A stretch of 64,000 nt of DNA from Streptococcus didelphis DSM 15616. Its GTDB lineage: Bacteria; Bacillota; Bacilli; Lactobacillales; Streptococcaceae. The position numbers were made by a program, and so were the translations under genes. Below, one piece after another: positions 1 through 9,231 of the stretch. The DNA is taken from the NCBI RefSeq assembly GCF_000380005.1, contig NZ_KB904188.1, forward strand, positions 434,001-498,000. Reading direction: 5' to 3'. The first letter of the stretch is position 1. Every line of letters begins with the position of its first letter. The notes below the pieces were generated by a model. That model saw only the letters and a list, made by a program, of their open reading frames with translations, searched no databases and was not told the DNA's origin.

Positions 1-385
1 TAGCAGTAGAGATAACTTCCTTACCTTTTAAAACAATCTTCTCATCACCACCCTGAAAAGGTTTGCCAATTTTTTCAGGATTAGGATGTGTCAATCTAAT
101 GCCCTGCATATCCATCACCACAACATAATCAAGCTTATAAGCCTTGGCAATAGTATTAGTGTAATTGTTTAGATTGTCTGAGTCTTTTTCCTCAGTCAGG
201 GCTTGTTTAAGCTGAATATTTTGGGCAAGAATTTTGCCTGTAGAGGTCAATAAATGGCTTTCCTGCCTTTTGATTGAACCATAGGTCTCTTCGATCATGA
301 TGCCATAAAAAATAGCAGTTGTGACCAGTATCATAATCAGTAAGGTCAAAGATAAGGTTTGCCACAGTGACATGCGATGTTTCAT
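1..385 (-). CDS. maeK: CitA/DcuS-family sensor histidine kinase, N-terminal part (malate sensor MaeK-like)
   Basis: The frame begins at ATG 385 after an AGGAGGC ribosome site and runs off the left edge, so only about 128 N-terminal residues are visible. It starts MKHRMSLWQTLSLTLL, giving one membrane helix at about residues 8-29, followed by an extracytoplasmic PAS-like sensor region with the motif RLTHPNPEKIGKPFQGGDE. That motif is typical of citrate/malate-sensing kinases of the CitA/DcuS type. It is divergent from maeP-maeE, the arrangement of the streptococcal malate locus, where MaeK with MaeR activates the transporter and malic enzyme. The kinase core lies outside the window. The malate assignment rests on context plus family. 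Confidence 0.88.
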   Translation of the reverse strand, partial: MKHRMSLWQTLSLTLLIMILVTTAIFYGIMIEETYGSIKRQESHLLTSTGKILAQNIQLKQALTEEKDSDNLNNYTNTIAKAYKLDYVVVMDMQGIRLTHPNPEKIGKPFQGGDEKIVLKGKEVISTA

Positions 386-435
386 AAAGCCTCCTATTTA
401 ATGAGTATACCATAGTTTAAGGACAAACTATTAAG

Positions 436-479
436 TTAAATAAGTTAAAAAATTTTAAGTAATTAAACAAATTAAATAA
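436..479. promoter_or_regulatory. AT-rich maeK/maeP intergenic region with two TTAAATAA repeats (possible MaeR sites)
   Basis: Two identical TTAAATAA octamers sit at 436-443 and 472-479, 36 nt apart, in the 154-nt divergent region. Their reverse complement, TTATTTAA, resembles the short direct repeats I recall for MaeR binding in Lactobacillus. A TATACT -10 box lies at 505-510 without a good -35, as expected for an activated promoter. Assignment as MaeR sites is inference. Confidence 0.4.
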
Positions 480-539
480 TCTATTTTTGTTAATTTATTT
501 GTTTTATACTGGGGATAATCATTAAAGGAGGCTTGTTTT

Positions 540-1874
540 ATGGAAACAATTAAGAAAAAAGAAGTTCCAAAAGGAACAGAGCTAGCAGCCAAACGCAATT
601 TCCAATCGTTTAAGGTTGGCTCTGTCCCCTTACCAGTTTATCTGGCTTTTGCGATTTTAATACTAGTCACTGGCCTACTTCAAAAATTACCAGTCAATAT
701 GCTTGGTGGTTTTGCTGTTATCCTAACCATGGGCTGGTTGCTAGGAACCATTGGTGCTAATATACCTGGCCTGAAAAACTTTGGTGGCCCTGCCATTTTA
801 TCCTTACTTGTACCTTCAATATTAGTATTTTTTAATCTCCTCAATCCTAATATTTTAGATGCAACACATGTATTGATGAAAGAAGCTAATTTTTTATACT
901 TCTATATTGCTTGTTTGGTATGTGGTAGTATTTTGGGAATGAACCGTAAGATTCTTATTCAAGGACTTTTTAGGATGATTATTCCCATGCTACTTGGTAT
1001 GGTTTGTGCTATGGCAGTAGGAACCTTAGTTGGCCTCCTTATTGGTTTGGAGTGGAAGCATACTCTCTTTTATATTGTTACCCCAGTTCTTGCCGGTGGT
1101 ATTGGGGAGGGAATTTTACCCTTGTCACTTGGTTACAGTGCTATTACAGGAGTTGCTAGTGAACAGTTAGTTGCTCAACTCATCCCAGCTACTATTATAG
1201 GTAATTTCTTTGCTATACTATGTACAGCCTTATTAAACAGATTTGGTGAAAAACATCCAGATTATTCAGGTCAAGGACAACTGGTTAAAGTTGGTAATAC
1301 TGAAGATATGTCTGATGCCTTGAAAGATACTTCTGGAGTACTTGATGTGAAACTGATGGGTGGTGGTGTTCTAACAGCTTGCTCTTTATTTATAGCAGGT
1401 GGTTTACTCCAACACTTAACGGGTTTTCCTGGGCCTGTCTTGATGATTATTCTAGCAGCATTTTTAAAATATATTAATATTATTCCTCAAGAAACACAAA
1501 ATGGAGCTAAACAACTCTACAAATTTATTTCAAGTAACTTTACCTTCCCCTTAATGGCAGGTTTAGGCTTACTTTATATTCCTTTAAAAGATGTGGTTGC
1601 AACCTTAAGTTGGCAATACTTTGTTGTTGTTATCAGTGTTGTTTTTACGGTTATTTCAGTCGGCTTCTTTATCTCTCGTTTCTTGAATATGAATCCCGTT
1701 GAGGCAGGAATTATTTCAGCTTGTCAAAGCGGAATGGGTGGAACAGGAGATGTTGCTATTTTAAGCACAGCAAATAGAATGAACTTAATGCCCTTTGCAC
1801 AAGTAGCAACCAGACTTGGAGGTGCTATAACCGTTATTACAATGACAGGAATTTTAAGAATAATCTTTAAATAA
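540..1874 (+). CDS. maeP: Malate/citrate:cation symporter (2-hydroxycarboxylate transporter, CCS family)
   Basis: A 444-residue polytopic protein with about 11 predicted helices, matching the length of 2-hydroxycarboxylate transporters. Two family re-entrant-loop signatures are visible: GGIGEGILPLSLGYS around residue 187 and SACQSGMGGTGDVAILSTANRMN near the C-terminus (written here only as landmark residues SGMGGTGDVAIL). It sits at the cytoplasmic membrane and imports malate for the malic enzyme encoded 29 nt downstream. The start is ATG 540 behind AAAGGAGG. Citrate specificity cannot be excluded from sequence. The pairing with malic enzyme and the absence of citrate lyase genes favour malate. 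Confidence 0.9.
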   Translation: METIKKKEVPKGTELAAKRNFQSFKVGSVPLPVYLAFAILILVTGLLQKLPVNMLGGFAVILTMGWLLGTIGANIPGLKNFGGPAILSLLVPSILVFFNLLNPNILDATHVLMKEANFLYFYIACLVCGSILGMNRKILIQGLFRMIIPMLLGMVCAMAVGTLVGLLIGLEWKHTLFYIVTPVLAGGIGEGILPLSLGYSAITGVASEQLVAQLIPATIIGNFFAILCTALLNRFGEKHPDYSGQGQLVKVGNTEDMSDALKDTSGVLDVKLMGGGVLTACSLFIAGGLLQHLTGFPGPVLMIILAAFLKYINIIPQETQNGAKQLYKFISSNFTFPLMAGLGLLYIPLKDVVATLSWQYFVVVISVVFTVISVGFFISRFLNMNPVEAGIISACQSGMGGTGDVAILSTANRMNLMPFAQVATRLGGAITVITMTGILRIIFK

Positions 1875-1903
1875 AAAGTTATAAATAGAAAGAGGAAAAG
1901 ATA

Positions 1904-3064
1904 ATGACTACAGATTTAGGACAACTTGCAATTGAACAAGCTAAAAAAAATGGTGGTAAATTAGAAGTTATACCCAAGGTAGAAATCAAGGATAAGCATG
2001 ATTTGAGTATTGCTTATACTCCGGGTGTGGCCTCTGTTTCTTCAGCTATTGCCAAAGACCCTGATTTAGGGTATGAATTAACGACTAAAAAGAATACCGT
2101 AGCAGTAGTAAGTGATGGTTCGGCTGTACTTGGTTTAGGTGATATTGGAGCTATAGCTGCTATGCCTGTTATGGAAGGAAAAGCTGCTCTATTTAAAGAA
2201 TTTGCAAATGTGGACGCTGTACCAATTGTGTTAGATACCAATGATACAGAAGAAATTATTAGGATTGTTAAGGCTATTGCACCAACCTTTGGTGGTATCA
2301 ATTTGGAAGATATCAGCGCACCGCGTTGTTTTGAAATAGAAAAACGACTTATTGAAGAATGTAATATTCCAGTATTTCATGATGACCAACATGGAACAGC
2401 TATTGTTGTGTTAGCAGCCCTCTTTAATAGTTTGAAATTAATTTCAAAGACGATAGATGCTGTTAAGATTGTGGTTAATGGTGGTGGTTCAGCTGGTTTA
2501 TCAATTACTAGAAAACTCTTGGCTGCTGGGGCGAAAAATGTTACAGTAGTTGATAAATTTGGAATTATTAATGAAAAAGCTGCTGATAAACTAGCTCCAC
2601 ATCATTTAGAAATTGCAAAATTAACCAATCGTGACTTCCAATCAGGTGGTTTAGAAGATGCTCTTGTAGGAGCTGATATCTTTATAGGAGTTTCAGCTCC
2701 AGGAATTCTTAAAGCAGAATGGATTTCTAAAATGGCTGACAAGCCAGTAATCTTTGCTATGGCTAATCCAGTACCAGAAATCTATCCAGATCAAGCCTTG
2801 GAAGCAGGTGCCTATATTGCAGCTACTGGTAGAAGTGATTTTCCAAATCAAATAAATAATGTCTTAGCCTTTCCAGGTATCTTCAGGGGCGCCTTAGACG
2901 CGCGTGCTAAATCAATTACAGTTGACATGCAAATTGCAGCTGCTAAAGGTATTGCTAGTCTTATTCCTGAGCATGATTTATCAAGGACAAATATTATTCC
3001 AGATGCCTTCCAAAAAGGTGTTGCTGAAATAGTTGCTAAAAGTGTTAGTGATGCTGTAAAGTAG
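1904..3064 (+). CDS. maeE: NAD(P)-dependent malic enzyme (oxaloacetate-decarboxylating)
   Basis: A 386-residue short-type bacterial malic enzyme converting L-malate to pyruvate and CO2 with NAD(P)H. The N-terminal catalytic domain carries YTPGVASVS and FHDDQHGTAIV, the latter with the metal-binding Asp pair. The C-terminal Rossmann domain shows NGGGSAGLSITRKLL. It follows maeP by 29 nt with its own GAGG ribosome site and is followed by a strong terminator, so maeP-maeE form one transcript. Together they let the cell grow on malate via pyruvate. Cofactor preference is not decided by what I can see. Confidence 0.93.
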   Translation: MTTDLGQLAIEQAKKNGGKLEVIPKVEIKDKHDLSIAYTPGVASVSSAIAKDPDLGYELTTKKNTVAVVSDGSAVLGLGDIGAIAAMPVMEGKAALFKEFANVDAVPIVLDTNDTEEIIRIVKAIAPTFGGINLEDISAPRCFEIEKRLIEECNIPVFHDDQHGTAIVVLAALFNSLKLISKTIDAVKIVVNGGGSAGLSITRKLLAAGAKNVTVVDKFGIINEKAADKLAPHHLEIAKLTNRDFQSGGLEDALVGADIFIGVSAPGILKAEWISKMADKPVIFAMANPVPEIYPDQALEAGAYIAATGRSDFPNQINNVLAFPGIFRGALDARAKSITVDMQIAAAKGIASLIPEHDLSRTNIIPDAFQKGVAEIVAKSVSDAVK

Positions 3065-3095
3065 TTTAAATGATGGTTTAGCTTACTGATTATTT

Positions 3096-3135
3096 AATAA
3101 GGTTTGTTGCTTAAAAACAACAAGCCTTATTTTTT
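3096..3135 (+). terminator. Rho-independent terminator of maeP-maeE
   Basis: AATAAGGTTTGTTG (3096-3109) pairs with CAACAAGCCTTATT, with one G-T pair, followed by a run of T. Confidence 0.85.
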
Positions 3136-3212
3136 ATGGAATATTTCCTAGAAACTTGTGCTTTGCTTTGATACAATAGTAACAGTTATTTAATATGTGA
3201 ACAGGAGGAAAA

Positions 3213-4751
3213 ATGGAAAATCATAAAAATGAGTATTCTTTTTCAACAGTATCAATCATATCTTACGTTTGGCGGGGAATATTAGTTGGGATTATAGCAG
3301 GTATTATAGTTAGTTTATTTAGACTAATCATTGAAGCAATAGCTGACAGAGTTGTCAGTTATTATTATTTATCACAAAAGGATCCTAAGGTTTTATTTTT
3401 TATTATACTTTTTAGTGTTTTAGCTGTTATTATAGTAGGCTTTTTTGTAAAAGATGAACCAGATATTAAGGGATCCGGTATTCCCCATGTAGAAGGTGAG
3501 TTAAAGGGACTTTTGTCTCCAAAATGGTGGAGTGTCCTATGGAAAAAAGTAGTTTCAGGAATTGTAGCCATTTCTATGGGCTTTATGCTAGGAAGAGAAG
3601 GTCCTTCTATTCAAATAGGAGCTATGTCAGCTAAGGGTTTAGCAAAATACTTGAATTCTAGTCGCTTAGAAAAACGTGTTCTTATTGCAAGTGGAGCAGC
3701 AGCAGGCTTATCAGCAGCTTTTAATGCCCCTATAGCAGGACTTTTATTTGTAGTAGAAGAAATCTATCATCATTTCTCTCGTTTAATATGGATTACTGCA
3801 TTAGTAGCAAGCTTAGTAGCTAATTTTATCTCTTTAAATATTTTTGGGCTAAAACCTGTTTTAGCTATGCCAAGCTCTATGCCTTTTCTAGACTTAAGCC
3901 ATTATTGGATTCTTCTTTTACTTGGTGCTTTTTTAGGCTTTCTAGGTTATATCTATGAGAGGGTCATCTTATCTTTTCATAAGCTGATTGCATTTTTAGG
4001 ACACTGTTTTCACTTACCTAATTATTTCTATGGTTTAATCGCACTGCCTGTTATTATTCCTATTGGTTATTATTTCCCTCAATTATTAGGAGGGGGAAAT
4101 GGGCTAATTATAGACTTGTCTCTTAATCATTCCACTCTAATACTAGTTGTTTTATTCTTTTTATTGCGTTTTATTGGCAGTATGTTTAGCTATAGTAGTG
4201 GCTTACCAGGAGGGATTTTTCTACCAATTTTAACCTTAGGTGCTTTAGCAGGACTAATATTTGGATATGCTTTTCATTATTTAGGATTTGTAGAAGAAAA
4301 TCTAAGACCCTTATTTCTTGTTCTAGGGATGGCAGGGTATTTTGCGGCAATTTCAAAAGCTCCACTAACAGGCATGATTCTAGTGACAGAAATGGTGGGT
4401 GATTTAAAACCATTAATGTCTATTGCGGTGGTGACCTTTGTTGCTTATTTGATTATGGATTTGCTAAAAGGTGAACCTATCTATGAAGCCATGCTAGCAA
4501 AAATGACGATTAATCATCCTAGTGATCTTGTCGAACCGACATTGATTGAATTAACAGTTAGTGAAAAATTGGCTGGACGTTATGTACGTGATTTACAGTT
4601 ACCAGCAAATGTTTTGATCACAACACAAATAAATAATAAAAAGTCACAAGTAGTATCCGGAAATACTCGCTTGTTGGCTGGCGCTACAATTTTTGTGGTC
4701 GTTAATGAAACAGATGTTGGTCTTATAAGACACTTATTAATGCCCAATTAA
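3213..4751 (+). CDS. ClC-family chloride channel / H+-coupled antiporter with C-terminal TrkA-C domain
   Basis: A 512-residue membrane protein carrying the three ClC selectivity signatures: GSGIPHVEG at 87-95, GREGPS at 127-132 (gating Glu129) and SGLPGGIFLPIL around residue 330. A conserved AAGLSAAFNAPIAG helix lies between them. The last 75 or so residues (ELTVSEKLAGRYVRDLQLP onward) form a soluble TrkA-C-like regulatory domain. The Glu in GREGP is kept, which in the family fits a Cl-/H+ exchanger rather than a plain channel. Start ATG 3213 follows CAGGAGGA. It stands alone between two terminators. A role in acid resistance is known for relatives and is only inferred here. Confidence 0.9.
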   Translation: MENHKNEYSFSTVSIISYVWRGILVGIIAGIIVSLFRLIIEAIADRVVSYYYLSQKDPKVLFFIILFSVLAVIIVGFFVKDEPDIKGSGIPHVEGELKGLLSPKWWSVLWKKVVSGIVAISMGFMLGREGPSIQIGAMSAKGLAKYLNSSRLEKRVLIASGAAAGLSAAFNAPIAGLLFVVEEIYHHFSRLIWITALVASLVANFISLNIFGLKPVLAMPSSMPFLDLSHYWILLLLGAFLGFLGYIYERVILSFHKLIAFLGHCFHLPNYFYGLIALPVIIPIGYYFPQLLGGGNGLIIDLSLNHSTLILVVLFFLLRFIGSMFSYSSGLPGGIFLPILTLGALAGLIFGYAFHYLGFVEENLRPLFLVLGMAGYFAAISKAPLTGMILVTEMVGDLKPLMSIAVVTFVAYLIMDLLKGEPIYEAMLAKMTINHPSDLVEPTLIELTVSEKLAGRYVRDLQLPANVLITTQINNKKSQVVSGNTRLLAGATIFVVVNETDVGLIRHLLMPN

Positions 4752-4781
4752 AGGGTGTGAGTTTCTTATCATATTGAGTGA

Positions 4782-4808
4782 AATGTCTAATCTCTCTAGG
4801 CATTTTTT
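4782..4808 (+). terminator. Terminator after the ClC gene
   Basis: AATGTCTA (4782-4789) pairs with TAGGCATT (4797-4804), then a T-run. It lies between convergent genes. Confidence 0.7.
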
Positions 4809-4852
4809 ATAAATGGTGACTAGAAAAAAATCTCACATTATAAAAATGGAGA

Positions 4853-5773
4853 TTAGAGTTTAGCGATATTTGTAAGCCTAGGGTTAAGTGTAGCCTTACT
4901 GTGTTTCTTACGATATTGGCTGGGAGTTAAGAGGTAATAGCGTTTAAATTGTCTGTTGAAATTAGAGAGGTTATTAAAGCCAGTATCCTTGGCAATTTCA
5001 AGGATTGAACTTGTTGAATTAAGAAGCAGCTCACATGCCTTACTCAGTCTAACTTGAATAACAAATTCTGTACAAGAAGTTCCTGTGTGCTGTTTAAAGA
5101 CAGTCATAAAGTGGGTTTTGCTATAACCAATATAGTCAGCTAAGGATTCTATAGATAAAGGCTTATTAAAATTAGTATTAATATAATGAACTAACTGACG
5201 TATTTTTTCATTTTTACGATAAGTCTCATCAGTATGTTTTTTTAGAACATAACGATGATAGTAGAGTAAATAAATAAGCTCATGTAATTTTGATTTTAGT
5301 AGGATTTCAAAATGTCGTCCTTTTTCTTTCGCTAATTGAAAAATAGCAAATAAACACGCTTTGATATCACTATAACCAGGCATATCTGGCTTAATACAAG
5401 GTAAAAATTTAAAATTACTATTTTGTAAAGGTTGCAAGTAATGTAGACTAACTTGGTCTGTATAGGATGAACCAAGCATGTCTAAGTGAAATTTAAAAGT
5501 ATCGGTTACATGTTTATTATCATTGATAGGATGAATAGAATGCATCCCATTGGGACGTACTAAAATAATATCCCCAGCTTGGCTATTAAAAAAATCATAA
5601 TCAATATGATATTTAGCAGTTCCTTCACTCACATAACTTATTTCTATTTCTGGATGCCAGTGAAATAAAACATCTGGCCGACCATCTTTTACTTCATGGT
5701 GAAAATAGCTATAAGTTAATAACTGCTTTTTGGTTTCTTCAATATTTTTAGTTTTAATTTTTGAGATAAACAA
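4853..5773 (-). CDS. AraC-family transcriptional regulator with N-terminal cupin
   Basis: A 306-residue protein. Residues about 25-95 read as a cupin sensor fold (HHEVKDGRPDVLFHWHPEIE, then GDIILVRPNGMHSIHP). Residues about 190-290 carry two helix-turn-helices typical of AraC/XylS, with SIESLADYIGYSKTHFMTVFK and AKDTGFNNLSNFNRQFKRYY. The start is TTG 5773, supported by AGGAG seven bases upstream (5781-5785). It is divergent from the SGNH hydrolase gene. The ligand is not recognisable. Sugar-type regulators of this build are common in streptococci, but no sugar operon adjoins it. Confidence 0.85.
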   Translation of the reverse strand: MFISKIKTKNIEETKKQLLTYSYFHHEVKDGRPDVLFHWHPEIEISYVSEGTAKYHIDYDFFNSQAGDIILVRPNGMHSIHPINDNKHVTDTFKFHLDMLGSSYTDQVSLHYLQPLQNSNFKFLPCIKPDMPGYSDIKACLFAIFQLAKEKGRHFEILLKSKLHELIYLLYYHRYVLKKHTDETYRKNEKIRQLVHYINTNFNKPLSIESLADYIGYSKTHFMTVFKQHTGTSCTEFVIQVRLSKACELLLNSTSSILEIAKDTGFNNLSNFNRQFKRYYLLTPSQYRKKHSKATLNPRLTNIAKL

Positions 5774-5888
5774 TTAATTACTCCTAAATAGATGAAATAG
5801 TCACACCATAGTATTATATCAGAAAGTTAAGAAACTTTCTTCCTAAATTGGAAAACCGATTTCATAACTGAATTATTTTTTAGGACAA

Positions 5889-5916
5889 TTTACTTCAGAC
5901 ATCTTTTTGGTATACT
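5889..5916 (+). promoter_or_regulatory. Promoter of the SGNH hydrolase gene
   Basis: TTTACT (5889-5894), 16-nt spacer, TATACT (5911-5916). The -10 box falls inside a longer open frame that could start at TTG 5907, so translation must begin downstream, at ATG 5943. Confidence 0.6.
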
Positions 5917-5942
5917 ATAGATATATTAAAAAGGGGGTAAGT

Positions 5943-6557
5943 ATGTTTGAAGTAGTAACACCTGAATTATTGGCTTATCAAAAAGAGCGACTCGCTTATT
6001 TTCAGCTTCAAAACCAAAAAGTAAAAGAAGGTGGCAGTGTTTTTGTTGGTGATTCTATTATGGAATTCTTTCCTTTAAAAAAGTATCTAGGTCAAGACAG
6101 TAACTTTCATAACAGAGGAGTCTCAGGCATTGACAGTCAGTGGCTTTTAACACATATAGGAGCTCAGATTCTTGATTTAAATCCTAAACAGATTTTTATC
6201 TTAATTGGCACTAATGATATTGGCTTAGGCTATTCACTTAATAGCATTATTAGGAATATAAAAAAGATTGTAGAGGTGATTTTTTTATCTCATAAGGATA
6301 TCAAGATTAACCTACTTTCAGTCTTACCTGTATCTGAAGAAGCTGTCTTTAAAGAAACGGTTAAGGTCAGAAATAACCAGATTATTGATCAATTAAATAG
6401 GGCCCTACAAGATATTTCAGGCATTAATTATATTGATATCGCAAGTAACCTAAAAACTCCTAACAATGATTTAACAGTAGCCTTTACCAAAGATGGTCTT
6501 CATCTCAATTTAGCAGGATATCAAAAAATTGCTGACGAAATTAAAAATTATTTATAG
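5943..6557 (+). CDS. SGNH/GDSL-family lipase/acylhydrolase
   Basis: A 204-residue protein counted from ATG 5943, which has an AAAGGGGGT ribosome site; the longer frame back to TTG 5907 overlaps the -10 box. Conserved blocks of the SGNH family are present: FVGDSIMEFF with nucleophilic Ser (block I), NRGVSG (block II), IGTNDIGLG (block III) and KDGLHLN with the Asp-His pair (block V). No signal peptide is seen, so it is probably cytoplasmic. It resembles the platelet-activating-factor acetylhydrolase-like streptococcal esterases. The substrate is unknown. It is a single-gene unit. Confidence 0.87.
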   Translation: MFEVVTPELLAYQKERLAYFQLQNQKVKEGGSVFVGDSIMEFFPLKKYLGQDSNFHNRGVSGIDSQWLLTHIGAQILDLNPKQIFILIGTNDIGLGYSLNSIIRNIKKIVEVIFLSHKDIKINLLSVLPVSEEAVFKETVKVRNNQIIDQLNRALQDISGINYIDIASNLKTPNNDLTVAFTKDGLHLNLAGYQKIADEIKNYL

Positions 6558-6655
6558 TGATTTTCTATTTTTTTCTAAAGGAATAGCAGAGCTTTTAGGG
6601 GAGACGATAGTGTTTATATCAATTTTTTAGTGTATAATAAGTAAAAGGAGTTTTT

Positions 6656-7780
6656 ATGAAATTTGAGAAAAAACAAGTTATCTATCTTGTTCTCGCTTTT
6701 GTCATCTGCTTTGCTATTCAAGCTAACTGGCAAAAGGGATCAGACACTATTCAGACAGTTATTAGCACAAGTCTGCCCTTCTTATATGGTGCCGCTCTGG
6801 CTTATATTGTAAATATTGTAATGAGTGCCTATGAGAAGCTTTTAGACTATTCCCCTAAATTAAAGAAACTTTTCAGGTTAAAACGTGCTATTTCCATGTT
6901 ACTCGCTTATTTAACATTTGTTGCTTTGTTTTTTTGGATTGTTTCTATTGTTATTCCAGATTTGATTTCAAGTATCAACACAATGTTAACCTTTGATACC
7001 TCTTCTATTAAAGAAGTGGTAAAGGATTTGAGTCATAATAAAATGCTAGCCCGCCTCATTAAATATGTCGGGGGGGATGCTCAAATAACCAAAACCATTA
7101 ATAGCTATAGTCAACAGTTACTAAAACAATTTTTATCAGTTTTGACTAATATCCTAACCTCAGTTACGATAATTGCATCTGCCATTATCAATGTTTTTGT
7201 CAGTTTTGTTTTTTCACTCTATGTTTTGGGAAATAAAGAACAACTCTGTCGCCAGGGAAATATTTTAGTAGATACCTATACAGGTATTTATGCACAAAAA
7301 ATCCACTATCTAGTAGGTTTATTACACCAACGTTTTCATGGTTTTTTTGTCAGCCAAACTATCGAAGCAATTATTTTAGGTAGTTTAACCTCTTTAGGAA
7401 TGTTTTTATTAGGCCTTCCATTTGCAGCAACTATTGGTGTTTTAGTAGCTTTCACAGCTCTCATTCCTGTGGTGGGAGCCTATATTGGGGTTACAATCGG
7501 CTTTATTCTTATTATGACACAATCACTTTCACAGGCTATTTTCTTTGTGATTTTCATTGTTGTCTTACAGCAATTCGAAGGTAATCTTATCTATCCAAGG
7601 GTTGTTGGAGGATCTATTGGCCTACCAGCCATGTGGGTCTTAATGGCAATCACCATTGGTGCTTCATTAAAGGGAATTGTGGGAATGATTATTGCAGTTC
7701 CTCTAGCAGCAACCCTGTATCAGATTGTAAAAGATCATGTCGCCAAAAAACAAGCAATACAAAAAAAGCAACTTTCTTAA
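6656..7780 (+). CDS. AI-2E family (DUF20) membrane transporter
   Basis: A 374-residue protein with about eight membrane helices in the layout of the AI-2E/PerM family: two N-terminal helices, a soluble central section, and a C-terminal block including GLPFAATIGVLVAFTALIPV and the QQFEGNLIYPRVVGGSIGLP signature. The family includes Na+/H+ antiporters and supposed AI-2 exporters, so the substrate is not defined. Start ATG 6656 follows AAAAGGAG. It is monocistronic, with a terminator that begins inside its last codons. Confidence 0.86.
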   Translation: MKFEKKQVIYLVLAFVICFAIQANWQKGSDTIQTVISTSLPFLYGAALAYIVNIVMSAYEKLLDYSPKLKKLFRLKRAISMLLAYLTFVALFFWIVSIVIPDLISSINTMLTFDTSSIKEVVKDLSHNKMLARLIKYVGGDAQITKTINSYSQQLLKQFLSVLTNILTSVTIIASAIINVFVSFVFSLYVLGNKEQLCRQGNILVDTYTGIYAQKIHYLVGLLHQRFHGFFVSQTIEAIILGSLTSLGMFLLGLPFAATIGVLVAFTALIPVVGAYIGVTIGFILIMTQSLSQAIFFVIFIVVLQQFEGNLIYPRVVGGSIGLPAMWVLMAITIGASLKGIVGMIIAVPLAATLYQIVKDHVAKKQAIQKKQLS

Positions 7781-7796
7781 AGTTTGCTTTTTTTTA
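7765..7796 (+). terminator. Terminator overlapping the AI-2E transporter stop codon
   Basis: AAAGCAACTTT (7765-7775) pairs, with one bulge, with AAAGTTTGCTTT (7779-7790) and runs into T. The stop codon lies in the loop. Confidence 0.7.
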
Positions 7797-7822
7797 CGAA
7801 TAAATATAATGGAGGTAAATGA

Positions 7823-8503
7823 ATGTATTCCATTAAATTAGACAAAGAAACCCTATTACCTAGGGAAAGATTAGTTCGTTTTGGGGCTGAGAAATTGAGC
7901 AATCAAGAGTTACTAGCTATTTTATTAAGAACTGGTAATAAGCAAAAACATGTTATTGAACTATCATCTCATATTTTATCAAGCTTAGATCATTTATCGG
8001 ATTTCAATAAGATGTCCTTACAGGAACTACAAGCAGTCTCAGGTATTGGTAAGGTCAAATCAATTGAAATTAAAGCTATGCTTGAATTTGCTAATCGGAT
8101 ACTACAGTCAGATAAGGCTAGTAATCAACAGATATTATCTAGTTATCAAGTAGCCCAAAAAATGATTTTAGAATTGGGGAAAAAGAGTCAAGAGCACTTA
8201 CTCGCCATTTATCTTGATACCCAAAATAGAATTATTGAGGAAAAAACAATATTTATTGGAAGTGTCAGAAGAGCAATAGCTGAACCTAGAGAAATCTTAC
8301 ACTATGCTTGCCGTAATATGGCAACGAGCCTTATTGTCGTCCACAATCATCCATCGGGGTCAATAGAACCTAGTCAAAATGATTATCTCTTTACTCAAAA
8401 TATCAAACAATCATGTGATCAGATTGGGATATCCTGCTTAGATCATATTATAGTTGGAAAAAATAACTATTATAGTTTCAGAGAGAAGTCAGATATATTT
8501 TAA
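7823..8503 (+). CDS. radC: RadC family JAB-domain protein
   Basis: A 226-residue protein with N-terminal UPF0758 sequence ([20 protein letters not shown]), a helix-hairpin-helix-like SGIGKVK at 73-79, and a JAMM metalloprotease-type core with HNHPSG at 174-179 and Asp187. The family name comes from E. coli RadC, but a DNA-repair role is not established and some streptococcal homologues are linked to competence or DNA uptake. Start ATG 7823 follows GGAGG. Its stop is two bases from the convergent stop of the hydrolase gene. Confidence 0.88.
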   Translation: MYSIKLDKETLLPRERLVRFGAEKLSNQELLAILLRTGNKQKHVIELSSHILSSLDHLSDFNKMSLQELQAVSGIGKVKSIEIKAMLEFANRILQSDKASNQQILSSYQVAQKMILELGKKSQEHLLAIYLDTQNRIIEEKTIFIGSVRRAIAEPREILHYACRNMATSLIVVHNHPSGSIEPSQNDYLFTQNIKQSCDQIGISCLDHIIVGKNNYYSFREKSDIF

Positions 8504-8505
8504 AC

Positions 8506-9204
8506 TTAAAACTCATTTATAAAATACCTAAAAAGCGCAATATCTTCTTCACGACTAACTTGGGTAAGTTCTGGATGCCACTGAACACCCAAAAAAGAAA
8601 GTTTGCTGGTATGAGCTACTACAGCTTCAATGGTAGCATCTTCACTATCTGTTGCAATAACAGTTAAATCTTTAGCTAATTCTTTGATACTTTGTCTGTG
8701 AAATGAATTAACCATTGTTTTTTCTCCGTAGATAGGTTGGAGAACAGAAGTAGGACTAATTGTTATCTGATGAGTGACAACGTTTATAGGTTCTAATTGC
8801 CAATGATTTTCAATAGCCTGGTTTAGGCTACCACCTAAGTAGACATTCATTAATTGTGTTCCGCGACAAATTCCTAAAATAGGTTTACCTTGCTTAATGG
8901 CAGCTTTAATCAGAGCCATTTCGAAAATATCTCTTTCAAGATAAAAATCATCTGTAATAATGCTTTTTTCTTCATGGTAAAATTTAGGATCAACATTTTG
9001 GCCACCTATTAAGATAAGTTTGTCTATTAAGGAGACATAGGTATCGGCAGCCTTTTCATCAGCAATAGGTAGAAGTAAAGGGGTACCACCAGCTTTTAAA
9101 ACAGCCTGTATAAAAGAAGATGGACTATAAATCCAGGCCAAGCCTTCTGGGGAGGCATTATGTTTTTGATTAGTAGTAATTCCAATAATTGGCGCTTTCA
9201 TCAT
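8506..9204 (-). CDS. Class I glutamine amidotransferase-like hydrolase (peptidase C26, PuuD-like)
   Basis: A 232-residue stand-alone amidotransferase fold with GICRGTQLMN (nucleophile Cys113) and GVQWHPE (His210, Glu212), completing the Cys-His-Glu triad. Such proteins hydrolyse gamma-glutamyl compounds, for example gamma-glutamyl-GABA in PuuD; no putrescine genes lie nearby, so the substrate is open. Two adjacent ATG codons follow CGGAGGG. Spacing favours the second (9201). It lies 27 nt after rex in the same direction and is probably co-transcribed with it. Confidence 0.87.
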   Translation of the reverse strand: MMKAPIIGITTNQKHNASPEGLAWIYSPSSFIQAVLKAGGTPLLLPIADEKAADTYVSLIDKLILIGGQNVDPKFYHEEKSIITDDFYLERDIFEMALIKAAIKQGKPILGICRGTQLMNVYLGGSLNQAIENHWQLEPINVVTHQITISPTSVLQPIYGEKTMVNSFHRQSIKELAKDLTVIATDSEDATIEAVVAHTSKLSFLGVQWHPELTQVSREEDIALFRYFINEF

Positions 9205-9231
9205 CCCTCCGTAATTCTACTGTCTATTTTG

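Noticed and set aside
207..413. 68-codon minus-strand frame beginning at 413
   Set aside because: It is an out-of-frame shadow of the maeK N-terminus, whose true frame starts at 385 with a good ribosome site and kinase motifs.
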